64,000 nt of DNA from Phellopilus nigrolimitatus (lineage: Eukaryota; Basidiomycota; Agaricomycetes; Hymenochaetales; Hymenochaetaceae). Numbering within the stretch: position 1 is the first letter of the stretch; every line of letters starts with the position of its first letter. Location of the stretch: the NCBI GenBank assembly GCA_021029095.1, contig JAJOHG010000100.1:34923-98922 (forward strand), read 5' to 3'. The notes below the pieces were generated by a model. It did not search any database. It had not been told where the DNA came from and saw only the letters and a list, made by a program, of their open reading frames with translations. A program made the translations under genes and the position numbers. Positions 34,400-45,268 of the stretch are shown here, piece after piece.

Positions 34400-34999
34400 C
34401 ACTTAAACCAGTAAGAAAATGAATGTTTCTGTATTTGGAAAGAGCTACTTGCGGTGCCCAGAGTTGGAGCAAGTCGAGAGATGGAGTAGTCCATATCGCC
34501 CCCTTGGAGTCCTTCGTCGTCATGCTGCCATTCTATTCGCGCAGCGTGGTCTGGCCAGCGGAGAAGAAGTGTGCGATAGCAATCGTTTGGCAGTCGACGT
34601 TCAAGTTGAGGCAGTGTTGTGCCTGCCACTGGAATGTCAGCGGCTTTCGCTTAGGTCCAAATTGATCGTCGTGGCAGTCGCCAAAGCCGTGTCATTGATA
34701 GGTGATCGGGGGCTTTTCCTTTTAAGGAGATTGCTGACATCAATTTCTATACGAGTCGCGAGTGTTCGTTGAGACGGGGATTACCGAGGCTTCCATCAGT
34801 TCGCGCCACCGAGCCTTCTTATTCAAGCGGTAACTACTAAAAGTGGAGTCCAGATGGACTCTCGCTTGTCTTCGCGTAACCGCACAAAGCCATGGCATTC
34901 GTTCGATGACGCGGGAAGCCGATGGCATTGCCAATGCCGTGGCGGCGGCTCTCATCAGAGCCAGTGGCAGGCACAACACTGAGTTGAGGAGCAAAAGTC
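34400..34999. other. Intergenic stretch resembling 36480-36740
   Basis: A segment with TGGCCAGCGG(A/G)GAAGA around 34553 recurs at 36650, and both lie ahead of an SG module. No gene is supported. Confidence 0.45.
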
Positions 35000-35585
35000 G
35001 GATGACGTGTAGAGCGTACCATCAAAGTCGTGGGAACCTCCAAACAACTCGGCAACTACCGAGACTCACATATACATGTGCAAAGCTGCAAGATGAAGCA
35101 ATGAGAGGCCAATCCCTCGTTACTGTAGCTACACGATAATTTTCTACCTTTGCGACGTCCAATGGACTCGTCGCCTTTGCTTCGAGCCGTTCCCTCCGTT
35201 CCGATTCTCATTCAAGTTGTCAAGTTTGCACGGCGAGCTCTGTGCCCTGTCGTACTCTCACCTGCATGTCGCCCCGCAAAGCTCAAAGCACACCACGCCG
35301 CGGCGCATATCATTCTCTCTCTTTCTCATATTTGTGGCTGTTGATTTGCGAGCATTCCATGTTTATGTTGCAATGTCCAGATTTACTACTCGTTATGGTC
35401 GAATTTGCGTGCATTCACGGTCAAATCCTCACAACCGTACGACCTGGTCGTGCAGGCCACTATGTAAAGCTCAAAGTGCACTTAGCAACAACGCTGTGCT
35501 ATCTAGAGATACCCCAACCGTAATCCAAAAAGGTATGTCTGCTTCCCTCGAAGTTTAAAAGGCACCCGTTCTGTGCGAAGGAAGC
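35000..35585 (+). promoter_or_regulatory. SG4 upstream module and core promoter
   Basis: Contains TGCAAAGCTCAAAG-type sites at about 35275 and 35464, 190 bp apart, and the core TTTAAAAGG...CCGTTCTGTGCGAAG (35553-35580). Long near-identity with the SG2 module read on the other strand. Confidence 0.7.
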
Positions 35586-35669
35586 GGTATTACAATTCAT
35601 CACCAGCACTCACAAGCCCAAGTCCAATACACAAACAGTGAGTACTCCCTCTGTTATTCTTCCCTCCTT

Positions 35670-36201
35670 ATGAAGTCCCTCATATGTGCACTTTGCATTC
35701 CAGTGCCTCTACCTCCCCCTCCCTCTCCCGCCTATGACAAGCTTGTGCATCGTGAGCACCTCCTCCACTGTTTTCCGTCCTTCGTGAACTTCCTCATGTG
35801 TGCTTCTTTGTGTTCAGTTGTCTTCGACCAAACAAATAAACAAAATGAAGACAGAATTAAACTGCGTAGGAACTTCTTTCTTCTGACACATGAAATCAAC
35901 CCCGCAAAGATCGAACGTGCGTCCTCCTCGTCTATCTCTACTCTTTTGTATGTTTTGTAAAGTGATGAATACTCATGCTCGACACTGGAACGCAGTTTGG
36001 CACGTATACGACTCTGATGAAACGAAGTGTACGATGAAGATTCTTTGCCACCGGGTCACCGCACGCGGCTGTGGGTTCGAGCAACTTGATGTCCTCGCCA
36101 AAGGGATGCTCGATAAATGGGATAAAGAAACCATGACCAAGCCCGCAAAGGACGCCAAGGAAGAGTATTTTTATGCCCATGAGAGGCCCTCGAAGGCATG
36201 A
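35670..36201 (+). CDS. SG4: small unrecognised family, start codon in a former intron
   Basis: Exons 35670-35751, 35818-35916 and 35996-36201 give 128 residues. As in SG2, the usual first-exon ATG is missing and the in-frame start lies in the former intron, giving MKSLICALCIPVPLPPPPSPAYD. The middle exon ends AKIE. The last exon has KILCHRV and the core VLAKGMLDKWDKETM. That SG2 and SG4 share the same start loss and both keep later exons open argues that the intron-derived start is used, but transcripts are needed. Confidence 0.55.
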
Positions 36202-36719
36202 GAGCCAAGCCCGCTCGACTCAGACCACTGACCTCATCGTTTGCTTTCTGTGAGCGCGTAGGTGATGTATCTAGTACGGCGGTCGGGTCATGTGGGTACA
36301 GTATGTATGTAGTACCGGATAGCTTGTTAGCCAACGGTGTATGAGATACAAATGCATAATACGAGTCTGCCAGTGTAGTATTGAATAAACACATTTAATT
36401 ACTATCAGATAATGTTGGAAAGATAGATACAAGTAAGATACGAACGCTGTGCGCGATCGAGACAATACAGATTAGCACCCAATTAGAATCGAAAAAAAAG
36501 GATTCAAGTCGGTGTTTGCGCGGGTGCGTCGAGAAAGCACAATACACATCAATACATCGCTTCTCGCTGCAGAGCTACTCGCGAAGCCCAGAGTCTTGAG
36601 TCCTCCGTCGTCATAAGAGGAGCTGACATTCTGTTTGCACAGAGTGGCATGGCCAGCGGGGAAGAGATGCGCGACAATTAGGGCGAGCAATCATTTGCTA
36701 GTATACAGAGAGTTCGAGC

Positions 36720-37275
36720 TCAACTCAGGCCTGCGTAGGGCGTATCATCAAGGTCGTGGGAACCCCCAAAATATTTCGGCGACTACCGACCAAACTCACA
36801 TCGTGCAAAGCTGCAATGAAGGCACATGTACCTACACGACCATCATATACCTTTGCGACATCCAATGCACTCGTTGCCTTCGCTTCAAGTCGTTCCCTCC
36901 ATTCAAATTTGCACAGCGAGCTCTGTGCCCTCGCGACTGTCGCACTCTCTCCTGCACGTCGCCCTGCAAAGCTCAAAGCACACTACGCCACGCCGCATAT
37001 CATTCCCTCTCTTTCTCATCTTTGTGGCTGTTGATTTGCGAGCTTTCCAAGTTTGTGTTGCAATGTTCAGATTTACTACTCTTTATGGTCAAATTTGCGT
37101 GCATTCACGTTTGGGCCCTCACAACCGTACGACCTGGCCGTGCAACCACTAGACAAAGCTCAAAGTTCACTTAGCAACAACAGTGTGCTATACCCCTCTC
37201 CTGATTCCCCGAGCATAATTCAAAAGAGCATATCTGCATCTTCCAAGACTTAAGAGGTGCCCGTTCTGTGCTACA
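36720..37275 (+). promoter_or_regulatory. SG5 upstream module and core promoter
   Basis: Paired TGCAAAGCTCAAAG-type sites at about 36967 and 37155, and a core CTTAAGAGG...CCGTTCTGTG at 37249-37271, 21 bp before the start codon. Confidence 0.65.
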
Positions 37276-37291
37276 ACTCATCACCACCATA

Positions 37292-38493
37292 ATGCTCACA
37301 TACACGGATGAATTTATGTTTCGATATGGTGAGCACGCCCTTTGTTGATTTCCTCCTTCCTGAAACTTTTCATATGTATGACTTCACATTCCAGGATATA
37401 CTGAGGACTGGATGGAATCTCCCTCCTTCTTAAAGCTCGAGCAATGTGAGCATCCCTCTATTGTTTTCCATCCTTCGTGAATTTCCTCATTTTTTTTGTG
37501 CTGCAGTGGTAATGATGCGAAACAGACAATATAAAGCAGGTAGTCAAATAGACTTCGATCTATTTTCTTTGGGAATGACGAATGGAAGCAACCCAAGCCT
37601 CGAACGTGCGTCATCCTCATCTATATCTCCTTTGTGTGTTTTTCAAAGCAATAAATACTCATGCTCGACCCTGGAATGCAGTTGGCCACACATTCTTCTG
37701 TCCCCAAAAGAAAATCTGTGAGTACTTTGTCTGCTCCCGCATCACCTTGTTCTCTTGCAGCCACTCCGAGCCCAACGAGCAACATGAAGTCATCGCCAAA
37801 GAGATGCTCAAGCGCTGGAATGTGGATGGTGGAAAAAGCATCACCGAGCCCGCAGAGGACGAGGAGGCCGAGACTTATCCGTATAAACTGGGGGAGGAAA
37901 TCCAAGTTCTTATGAATAAATTCACTGGATTTGAATCTGGTCTGGTCGTCGGGTCCCCCGAACACAGTAAATGCAGTGGAGTATTGCACAAGCACCTGGT
38001 TTCTTTCTTTTCACTGATCGCTCGCACACTATGGCAAATTGTCACAATCCGACCATTCATGACACGGTCAAGGCAACAGCCCCAAACCCACAGATTTCCG
38101 GACCCAAGGCCTCTGAACTTGTCACATGCTTTCTACCAGAGCGTTGGCCTTAAAAGACGTAATCACATCCGCCGAACCACCAAACACGGGTTTAAGAGAA
38201 GTGTCGGGCCTCGAAGACGTGATCACATCCGCCTAACCGCCATTCTTGGGTTTGACCACAGAGTCGGGCTTCGAAGACGTAATCACATCCGCCGAATCAC
38301 CAAACTCAGGTCCGACCGAAGAGCTGGGCTTCAAAGACGTGGTCACATCCGACGAACCTCGCACCCGGTTCGCCTACACAACTTGCCTCTCCAATCGGTG
38401 CACGTCGACTATCCGCTCCTCATGCAGAATGCGCCAATCCGCAGTCGAACCGCGAGTTTTGATGACTCATTGAACTTGCCTAATGATAAGTAG
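37292..38493 (+). CDS. SG5: extended small-family member with a translated minisatellite tail
   Basis: Exons 37292-37328, 37395-37445, 37507-37605 and 37682-38493 give 332 residues, against 120-145 for relatives. The front follows the family: MLTYTDEFMFRY, a middle exon ending SLE, and the core VIAKEMLKRWNVDGGKSITEP. The last exon then stays open for 200 more residues. From about residue 219 it crosses 3.7 copies of a 60-bp tandem repeat, giving a basic tail built on RRNHIRR-like units of 20 residues. Another frame of the same repeats reads as acidic EDVITSAE units but meets a stop in unit 2. The tail may be recently acquired read-through sequence rather than a selected domain. Confidence 0.55.
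38150..38372. repeat. 60-bp minisatellite, about 3.7 units
   Basis: Units begin TCGAAGACGTAATCACATCC and end GGGCT; units 1 to 4 differ at several sites each. The length is a multiple of three, so copy-number change keeps the SG5 frame open. Confidence 0.85.
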
Positions 38494-38639
38494 GAGAGGC
38501 CAAACATTTGCGTAGATAGGACTTGGACATGTACTTAGTACTTCAGACTGAATATTGATGTTTCTGGCATTTGATTCTTATGCCTCCTGACTGCAGACCA
38601 AATAATCCTCTTAAATTCGGCAATGCCCAAATGAACTTT

Positions 38640-39065
38640 TGCTTCAAAGCATTCGGAGTCTAATTCAAGGCTTCAAGCTTACCTTTTTACATGTCAATTT
38701 TGAGCACAAACACACTCTGTACCCTTGCGACTGTCCCACTCAAGTTCTCTCCTGCATGTCGCCCCACACAGCTCTAAGCACATTGCGCTACGTTGCGAGT
38801 TATTCTTCTCGCCATCATCTTTCTGACTGTTGATTTGTCAGCTTTTCGAGTTTGGGCGTCATGTCCGTATTAGTCCTAATATGGTTTACTTTGCATGCCC
38901 TCGCGGTCCGGCGCTCGCAATGTATGATCGTGTCGTACAGACCACTATGCAAAGCTCAGAAATCTCTTGGTGATTATTTACTCCCCTCTCGAAGTTCCAC
39001 GATCACAATCTGAAAAGGGTATATAACTCCCTCAGTGCTTAAAAGGTCTCTGTTCTGTGCGAAGT
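38640..39065 (+). promoter_or_regulatory. SG6 upstream module and core promoter
   Basis: Core CTTAAAAGG...TGTTCTGTGCGAAG at 39038-39064, about 30 bp before the start codon; module sites at about 38763 and 38948 are diverged. Confidence 0.6.
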
Positions 39066-39094
39066 AGACGGTACCGCAATTCTTTGCCAGCACG

Positions 39095-39653
39095 ATGTTC
39101 AAGCGCAAGCGAAAACTTCAATACCGTAAGAATCCCCTTATTCCTCATGTGTATGGCTCTGCAATGTCTGCATTCCAGTCGAATTCGAAGGAAATTCTAA
39201 ATTAGACTTGAAAAAAGCTCCTTCCTTGAAAGAGCTTCACGACTGTGAGCACCCCTCCGACATCCTTCCTCTGTGAGGTTCCTCATGCGTATTGCATTGT
39301 GTTGCAGCAATGGCGGCCTGGAACCAACGAGCGGCCAGTGAGAAGAAGGAGAAGCTCGATTATTATTCTCTGACAATAACGGATGGAATTAATCCAACGC
39401 TTGTAAATCTCGAACGTGCGTTCTCCTCGCCTATTCCCACCTCCTTTGTATACTTTGCAGATAAATTCATACTTACACTTGACCCCGAAACACAGTCTAT
39501 CTCTACTCTTGCACAAAAACTACTAAGGAACGGACATTCTGCTGTTGCGAGACCTCGGATTCTCGCAAAGAGTTAAATGAACGGGTTGAGACGGTTGCAC
39601 AAAAGATGCTCAAGAACTGGAATAAGCTTGAAGCATATATCGCCCTGCCCTAG
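39095..39653 (+). CDS. SG6: small unrecognised family, intact four-exon member
   Basis: Exons 39095-39125, 39179-39244, 39308-39415 and 39496-39653, all phase-1 introns, 120 residues. It reads MFKRKRKLQY, then APSLKELHD, MAAWNQR...DYYSLTITDGINPTLVNLE, and a last exon with a Cys cluster (CCCETSDSRKELN) and the core TVAQKMLKNWNKLEA. It is nearest to SG1 and shows which SG1 codons became stops. No signal peptide or membrane segment. Function unknown. Confidence 0.65.
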
Positions 39654-40084
39654 CTACATTACATAGGAACATGCATCTCGTTAGCCAGCATATTTTGATA
39701 GCACACGCAGTCGTACTTTCGTTCTGTCTTTTCTTGATTATTTAGAGTTCGCCCTGGTTCCTGTAAGCGCTCACATATCTCCAACTCTCCGACACCTCAT
39801 AAGCCACGAAGTTCTCCATCCACTCCAGCCGCTGGGATGAATGACGGATTAATGTACATTAGGGAGCTTATATGTAAATGACTTTGAAGAAATGCTTTCG
39901 AGTGGTCTTGAGTTTTGTGCCTAACCAATGTGTCCAGTGTGTGCATAAGAGAACTACGGAGTTCAACGTGGCAGGGCGAATAGCGCAGCACGAAACACGC
40001 GGAGAAGAAACAAAAGAGGTGTAAAAAAGAGACAGTTTGACATAGATGCATATATTGATGTTCTTGATCTAATGTAACGAATCG

Positions 40085-42805
40085 GATGCATACGCAAGGT
40101 TACTAAGTAACATGTAGTAGGCACTGTACATGTAAAGTATACGAGAAACGCATGGAAGCTTAGCCGGGGCCTAAAACCGTTTTGTCGCGACGATGGAGGA
40201 AAATCGGAGTAAACAGCGGGTCGTTTGAGTCGACTAAAGGCTTCCCTTCCGTCTCGAGGTTGTACACCACTCCCCCAGGCTCAGGAGTAGGCGCAAAAGG
40301 AAACCAATCGTACATCCCAACCTGTGGTTCTTGGGGGAGGTACTCTATCGCTCCAAGCCATCCTTCAGGCTTCGGTGTAGTAGCAAAAGGCAGCACATCG
40401 CCAGTGTCAATCGCGGATCCTTGAGGAAGAAATTCTGATTCTCCATAATCCGTTGGCCTCATATATTCCGTGGAGCTTGGCGAGTCCTCGTTTGCACTTA
40501 CGGGAACAGGCACAAACGAAGGCAGCCCTTCAAAATGAGCGACACTCGGGTTTCGCGGGGTAGGGACGTCCAGGATTTCAAACCCAAACTCCGAGAAACT
40601 AGTATTTGAATGAATGGAAGCATCTCCAAAGTCCTGAATGTGTCCGACAGGGCCGTTTTGGTGCGCAGATTCTAGACACGTCGGAGTCTTAGTCCCGCAT
40701 ATAGAAGCGAAATGGTCCTGTGGACTAGGAGGAGCAGAGGACACTGTGCACGACTCTTCACTTCCAGAAATCACACCCTGCGAATCATACGGCGCGGACG
40801 ATGCATCAAAGAATCCAATACTCTTGAATCTGGATGTGTCGGAAAACATGTCGAGCACATTGAACCCGTAAGATTCTAGTTCATAGCTCTGCGGGAGCGT
40901 GTGGAAGTGATCAGAATCTCCTGGCGGAAGAACCTGAGCGGTTGGTGTTCGACTATCTTGGTATGGGATGTACCCTTCATATTGCTGAAGGGAAGGATAA
41001 TCAAATGAGGTGCCGAAATAATCATAAGCGCGAGCAGCTTGGGTGTGCTCGGACACGTCGTACGAGCCGGGTGCAATCGCTGGGAGAAACATGTGCGACT
41101 CCATCGAACCATTAGCTGGAAAATTCTGGAAAGGGGCGACCTCTGCCATAGGTACAGGCTGATGGGGCCCGCTTCCTAAGAAATCGTGCGAGCCATTGAT
41201 CGCAGAGGAAGCAGGGAAGCTACCTGGAATTTGCCCGGACGACTGGACAGAACGAGGAGCATGCTGGTTAAGAAAGGGATCCGGACAGAAAGTGGAAGGA
41301 ACGAATGTAGAAGGAGCGAGAAGGTCAGTAGAGCTTTGCTCTGAGGATGGAGAGAACAGATTTTGAGCTGTAATTGGCGCATAAAAAGGGCCGATAGGGT
41401 TGGAATAGAAGGGTTGGGGAAGAAAGGCCATCTGAGTATCTAGCCTAGAAGACCCGTTCACGACTGGGGCATTCTGTTCGTTCGGGAGTACACCGCGACG
41501 GTTCTGCGCTTGATCATGAAAGCTGGAATTAACAGCTCTGTCGATTCCATCTTGCACCATAGGCAAGTCATTCGTCTGCGAGCTCCATTGAAAGACATTT
41601 TGAGTCTGGATCGCTAGACGACTATTTGGATTGCCAGAATCCGCAGAGCGCGTCGAGTAGATCTGTCCGAGATCATTAAAGTAAGGATTATTACTCTGAG
41701 CCAGATCTCCATCGTGAAAGTCTGGGTGAGGCAGTCCTGAGCTAAGGACGCGCGCACATAGCAAGTCAGAACTGGACTGAGAACGAAACAAGAGAAATCG
41801 AGAATAACACACCTGCACTCCAACCCGGAACATAAGGCATAGCTAGGATGGGCCAAGGGGAAGTTTCCATTTCTGGAGTCAAAATGCGAGTGCTGTAAGG
41901 TATTCATGCCGCGCTTCGTTAGGGAGGGAGGGGATGTGTATGGACGAGGCTCGAGGACGAAGAGCACGCTTATATACCTGACCTAGACACAGTGCTGTGT
42001 CGCTTTGATGCCATGAGGTTCGTGGCTTGGACTCGAAGCATGTCCTGCATGTACTTCTGTGGCTTAATTGCTGAGGTATCCGATTAAATCTTGCGAAAAG
42101 TAGAAACCGGGTGAAAGAAAGAGCGCGAACAGACGTGTAGCTCCATCGGGCACCAAACAACGCAACAAAAAGAACAGTTCCCATTGTGGATGGAAGCAGT
42201 GCTCACAGAACATAGAGATTCCTTTGTGCGATAATGCTTTTCCTTGAGTCTGTTGGTTCTTGAACACGATTCGATCAGAAATAAGCAGCAGCCAGCAGCA
42301 GCCACAATCTTCACGACGGATATAGATTTAGATCTCGATTAAAGCAGAGAGTCCTTGCAGGAATTCGAGTCAGATCCGAAAGTACAATGTGAGCACAGGC
42401 AAATAAGCGACGACACGCATTGTGCTCACCTCTTTTCTTGAGAATTCTACGAAGCCTCGGAATTCTCAAGAAAAAACAAAGCTCGCCTGGTTTTCAGACG
42501 CCACAAAAGCAGGGACCAAGTTCTTCATGTCTTCGTGGAGCTTGAAAAGCGCTTTCGATTTCCCCTGATAAGTGGTGATACACGACAGCCGCCTGCCACT
42601 GCTCTGTGGCCTGTCCGGATCTGGTGCGTGTGACGAAAGACGCCAGCCTTCACAGCCGCTCTAAGAAGGTGTGATTATACTCAAGATCTGATGTACGAAG
42701 TTGGCCTCGGTCGCCATCGTGACTTTCTGTGGTCGAAATCGGCGCGCTTGAGTGAAAGCATGCTGATCTCGCGTATCTCAGCTCGGAGAGACCGTAACTT
42801 CAGAT
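40085..42805 (-). repeat. Right arm of the second inverted repeat (IR2-R)
   Basis: Mirror of 21670-24450. The arm ends about 380 bp before the phosphoglycerate kinase start codon. Confidence 0.85.
40160..41907 (-). CDS. Pro/Ser/Asn/Gln-rich protein of unknown function, copy 2
   Basis: Exons 41907-41813 and 41741-40160, 558 residues, same intron and phase as copy 1. Most residues agree with copy 1, and length differences fall in whole codons, so selection has acted on both since duplication. It ends with the APTPEPG motif plus an extra tail (DSNDPLFTPIFLHRRDKTV) beyond the copy 1 stop codon; the matching DNA follows the stop in copy 1, so one copy gained or lost a stop. Low complexity; no recognised domain. 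Confidence 0.7.
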
Positions 42806-42960
42806 GAATCGAGCTCGGAACGGTTCGCAACGGGAATGAGAAGGCCGCGTTGAGTTTGATTGCGATGAGAGAGTTCATTTGCATTGGAAAGTCCAGCATA
42901 GCGCGAGAGGACAGACGACCGTCTGAAGAGCTTTGCTGAAAGTGAGAACTTGAGTCGTTC
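42420..42960 (-). pseudogene. Relic of the coiled-coil-type gene, mirror copy
   Basis: Counterpart of 21560-22060, with extra upstream text (SSSHFQQSSSDGRLSSRAM). Frame breaks are at other places than in the left copy, including one extra T in the SSEVT segment. Confidence 0.45.
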
Positions 42961-43187
42961 ATGATCGATTGAAAGCCGCCACTTACGTATGGTAGCCACT
43001 TAAATTACATAAGCAATGTTTGTATTCGTGGGAACAAGTGAAGCTATCGATGTTACTATTGTTAGTCGGTCCGAGGAGCCGTCGCGGTTGTCGCCGTCGC
43101 CGTCCGAACTGTGACGACGTTTCCTGCTCATAAAATCCGCCTCCGTCAATCTACTCTTGTTTCTGCACAACTTGACCATCGACCACC

Positions 43188-44803
43188 ATGTCTCTCTCCA
43201 ACAAGCTCTCCATTTCCGACCTCGACCTCAAAGGCAAGAAGGTCCTTATCCGTGTCGACTTCAATGTCCCTATGCAGGATGGCAAAATCACTAACCCCGC
43301 AGTGCGTATAATAATCAGGGACTTTCTCGCGACATCAGTCAGAACTGACATGCTGCGCGGCCGTGCAGCGCATCGTCGCCGCGCTTCCGACAGTCAGATA
43401 CGCGCTCGATAATGGTCGGTAGTTGCATGGACCGGCCGTGCTGCATATATGCTGACGTCTTCCGAAGGCGCGCACGCCGTCATTCTAATGTCGCATCTCG
43501 GTCGTCCGGACGGCAAGGTCGTCGCCAAATACTCCCTCGAGTCTGTCGCGAAGGAAGTCTCCGAGCGCCTCAAGAAGCCTGTTACCTTTCTCAAAGATAG
43601 CGTCGGGCCCGACGTCGAGTCCGCCGTCGCGTCCGCCGATGCGGGCTCTGTCCTGCTGCTCGAGAACCTGCGCTTCCACATCGAGGAGGAGGGTTCCGTG
43701 AAGAACAAGGATGGCTCGAAGACGAAAGCAGACCCCGCCGCTGTCAAGACGTTCCGCGAGGGGCTCACAAAGCTCGGCGATGTGTACGTGAACGACGCGT
43801 TCGGAACCGCGCATCGCGCGCATTCGAGCATGGTCGGCGTGGAGCTCCCACAGCGTGCGGCAGGCTTCCTCATGAAGAAGGAGCTCGAGTTCTTCGCGAA
43901 GGCACTGGAGCACCCCGAGCGCCCGTTCCTTGCCATCCTCGGTGGCGCCAAGGTCTCCGACAAGATCCAGCTCATTGACAACATGCTCGACAAGGTCAAC
44001 AAGCTCATCATCTGTGGCGGAATGGCGTTCACCTTCAAGAAGACCCTGGACAGTGTTTCTGTTCGTCCTCTCCCATCTCAACTTATTTTCATGCTCACAA
44101 TGTCACGTGCTCGGTGTCGGGCGTACAGATCGGTAAATCCCTTTTTGATGAGGCGGGCTCGAAGAAGGTCGTGGCACTCGTCGAGAAGGCGAAGAAGAAT
44201 GGCGTTGAACTTGTTTTCCCGGTTGACTACATTACAGCGGACGACTTTAACAAGGACGCGAAGACGAGCACGGCCACGGACGGGAGCGGCATTCCTGACG
44301 ATTGGATGGGCCTTGACTGCGGACCGGAAAGCCGCAAGCTCTTCAAGGAGACGGTCCTCAGTGCGAAGACCATCCTCTGGAACGGGTGCGTCGCAACTCC
44401 ACTTTTCTTCCCGCTTTAGTTTCAAAAATATTTCTCCGACCCCCATTCTGATACGTATGATCCGTATCGGTGCAGTCCCCCAGGTGTTTTCGAATTCCCG
44501 GCATTCGCAGGTGGTTCCGAAGCGCTGCTCGACGCGAACATCGAGGCGGCTAAGAACGGTGCCGTTGTCATCGTAGGCGGCGGGGACACCGCGACCGTTG
44601 TCGTGCAGCACGGTGCGGATGACAAGCTCAGCCACGTCAGCACCGGGGGTGGTGCGAGTTTGGAACTCCTAGAGGGCAAGGTGCGTCTTCATCTTATATA
44701 CATACATAACCCAATCCTGTCGTCTATAATGAACGAACTGACAATGTTCTTGTTCGCGTGATAGACCTTGCCAGGCGTCGCAGCGCTCAGCGACAAGTCC
44801 TGA
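43188..44803 (+). CDS. PGK1: Phosphoglycerate kinase
   Basis: Glycolytic enzyme passing phosphate from 1,3-bisphosphoglycerate to ADP in the cytosol. Exons 43188-43301, 43369-43414, 43468-44060, 44129-44385, 44476-44680 and 44765-44803 give 417 residues, the usual length. Landmarks: [66 protein letters not shown], and the nucleotide-binding GGGDTATV with [14 protein letters not shown]. All key motifs are intact. A CATAAAA sequence lies about 55 bp before the start. It is a housekeeping gene next to the end of IR2, so the repeats have spread right up to essential genes. Confidence 0.95.
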
Positions 44804-45268
44804 GCCTGGGGACATTCGTGCGTTGATAGTGAGGGGAAATGATACAATAAAATGGAATTAAGAGCGAAGTATCAACGCTGTTGTACGAGTACTTAGGTAT
44901 CTAGCATGTCCTAAATTAGTGTTTTACTGAAATTCACAACGATAGACAATTACATGATATCTGAGGAGAAACAGTGGGCAATTCCTATGTCGACAGTTGT
45001 AATACTCAATCGCATCTGTTCGTAGCAGAAGTAGATTTCGCTCGTACCTGGAATAAAGCACGCGGGCTGGCTTATGTAAATAAGCAACATTCACTGTCAG
45101 ACACCGCAACCGTTCGGCCGAAAGAGTCACGTGTAAGTCCTTTTCCCTAAATGACTCCTTCGCCACCATTTTTCTCTGCTCTTTGTGTACTAAACTTGAC
45201 GTCTTTACAAGACAAAAGACTCAAAAGCTCTCCAGCGACAGACAATTTGGCTTGGGAGTGTCGCAATC

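Noticed and set aside
33348..34523. 391-codon minus-strand frame and a 165-codon plus-strand frame over the HAM1-like gene
   Set aside because: Shadow frames of the GC-rich HAM1-like coding exon; the correct frame has the family motifs and consistent splice phases.
38160..38480. Acidic reading frame (EDVITSAE units) of the minisatellite as the real protein
   Set aside because: It meets a stop in unit 2 and does not join the SG5 exons, whereas the basic frame continues SG5 without interruption.
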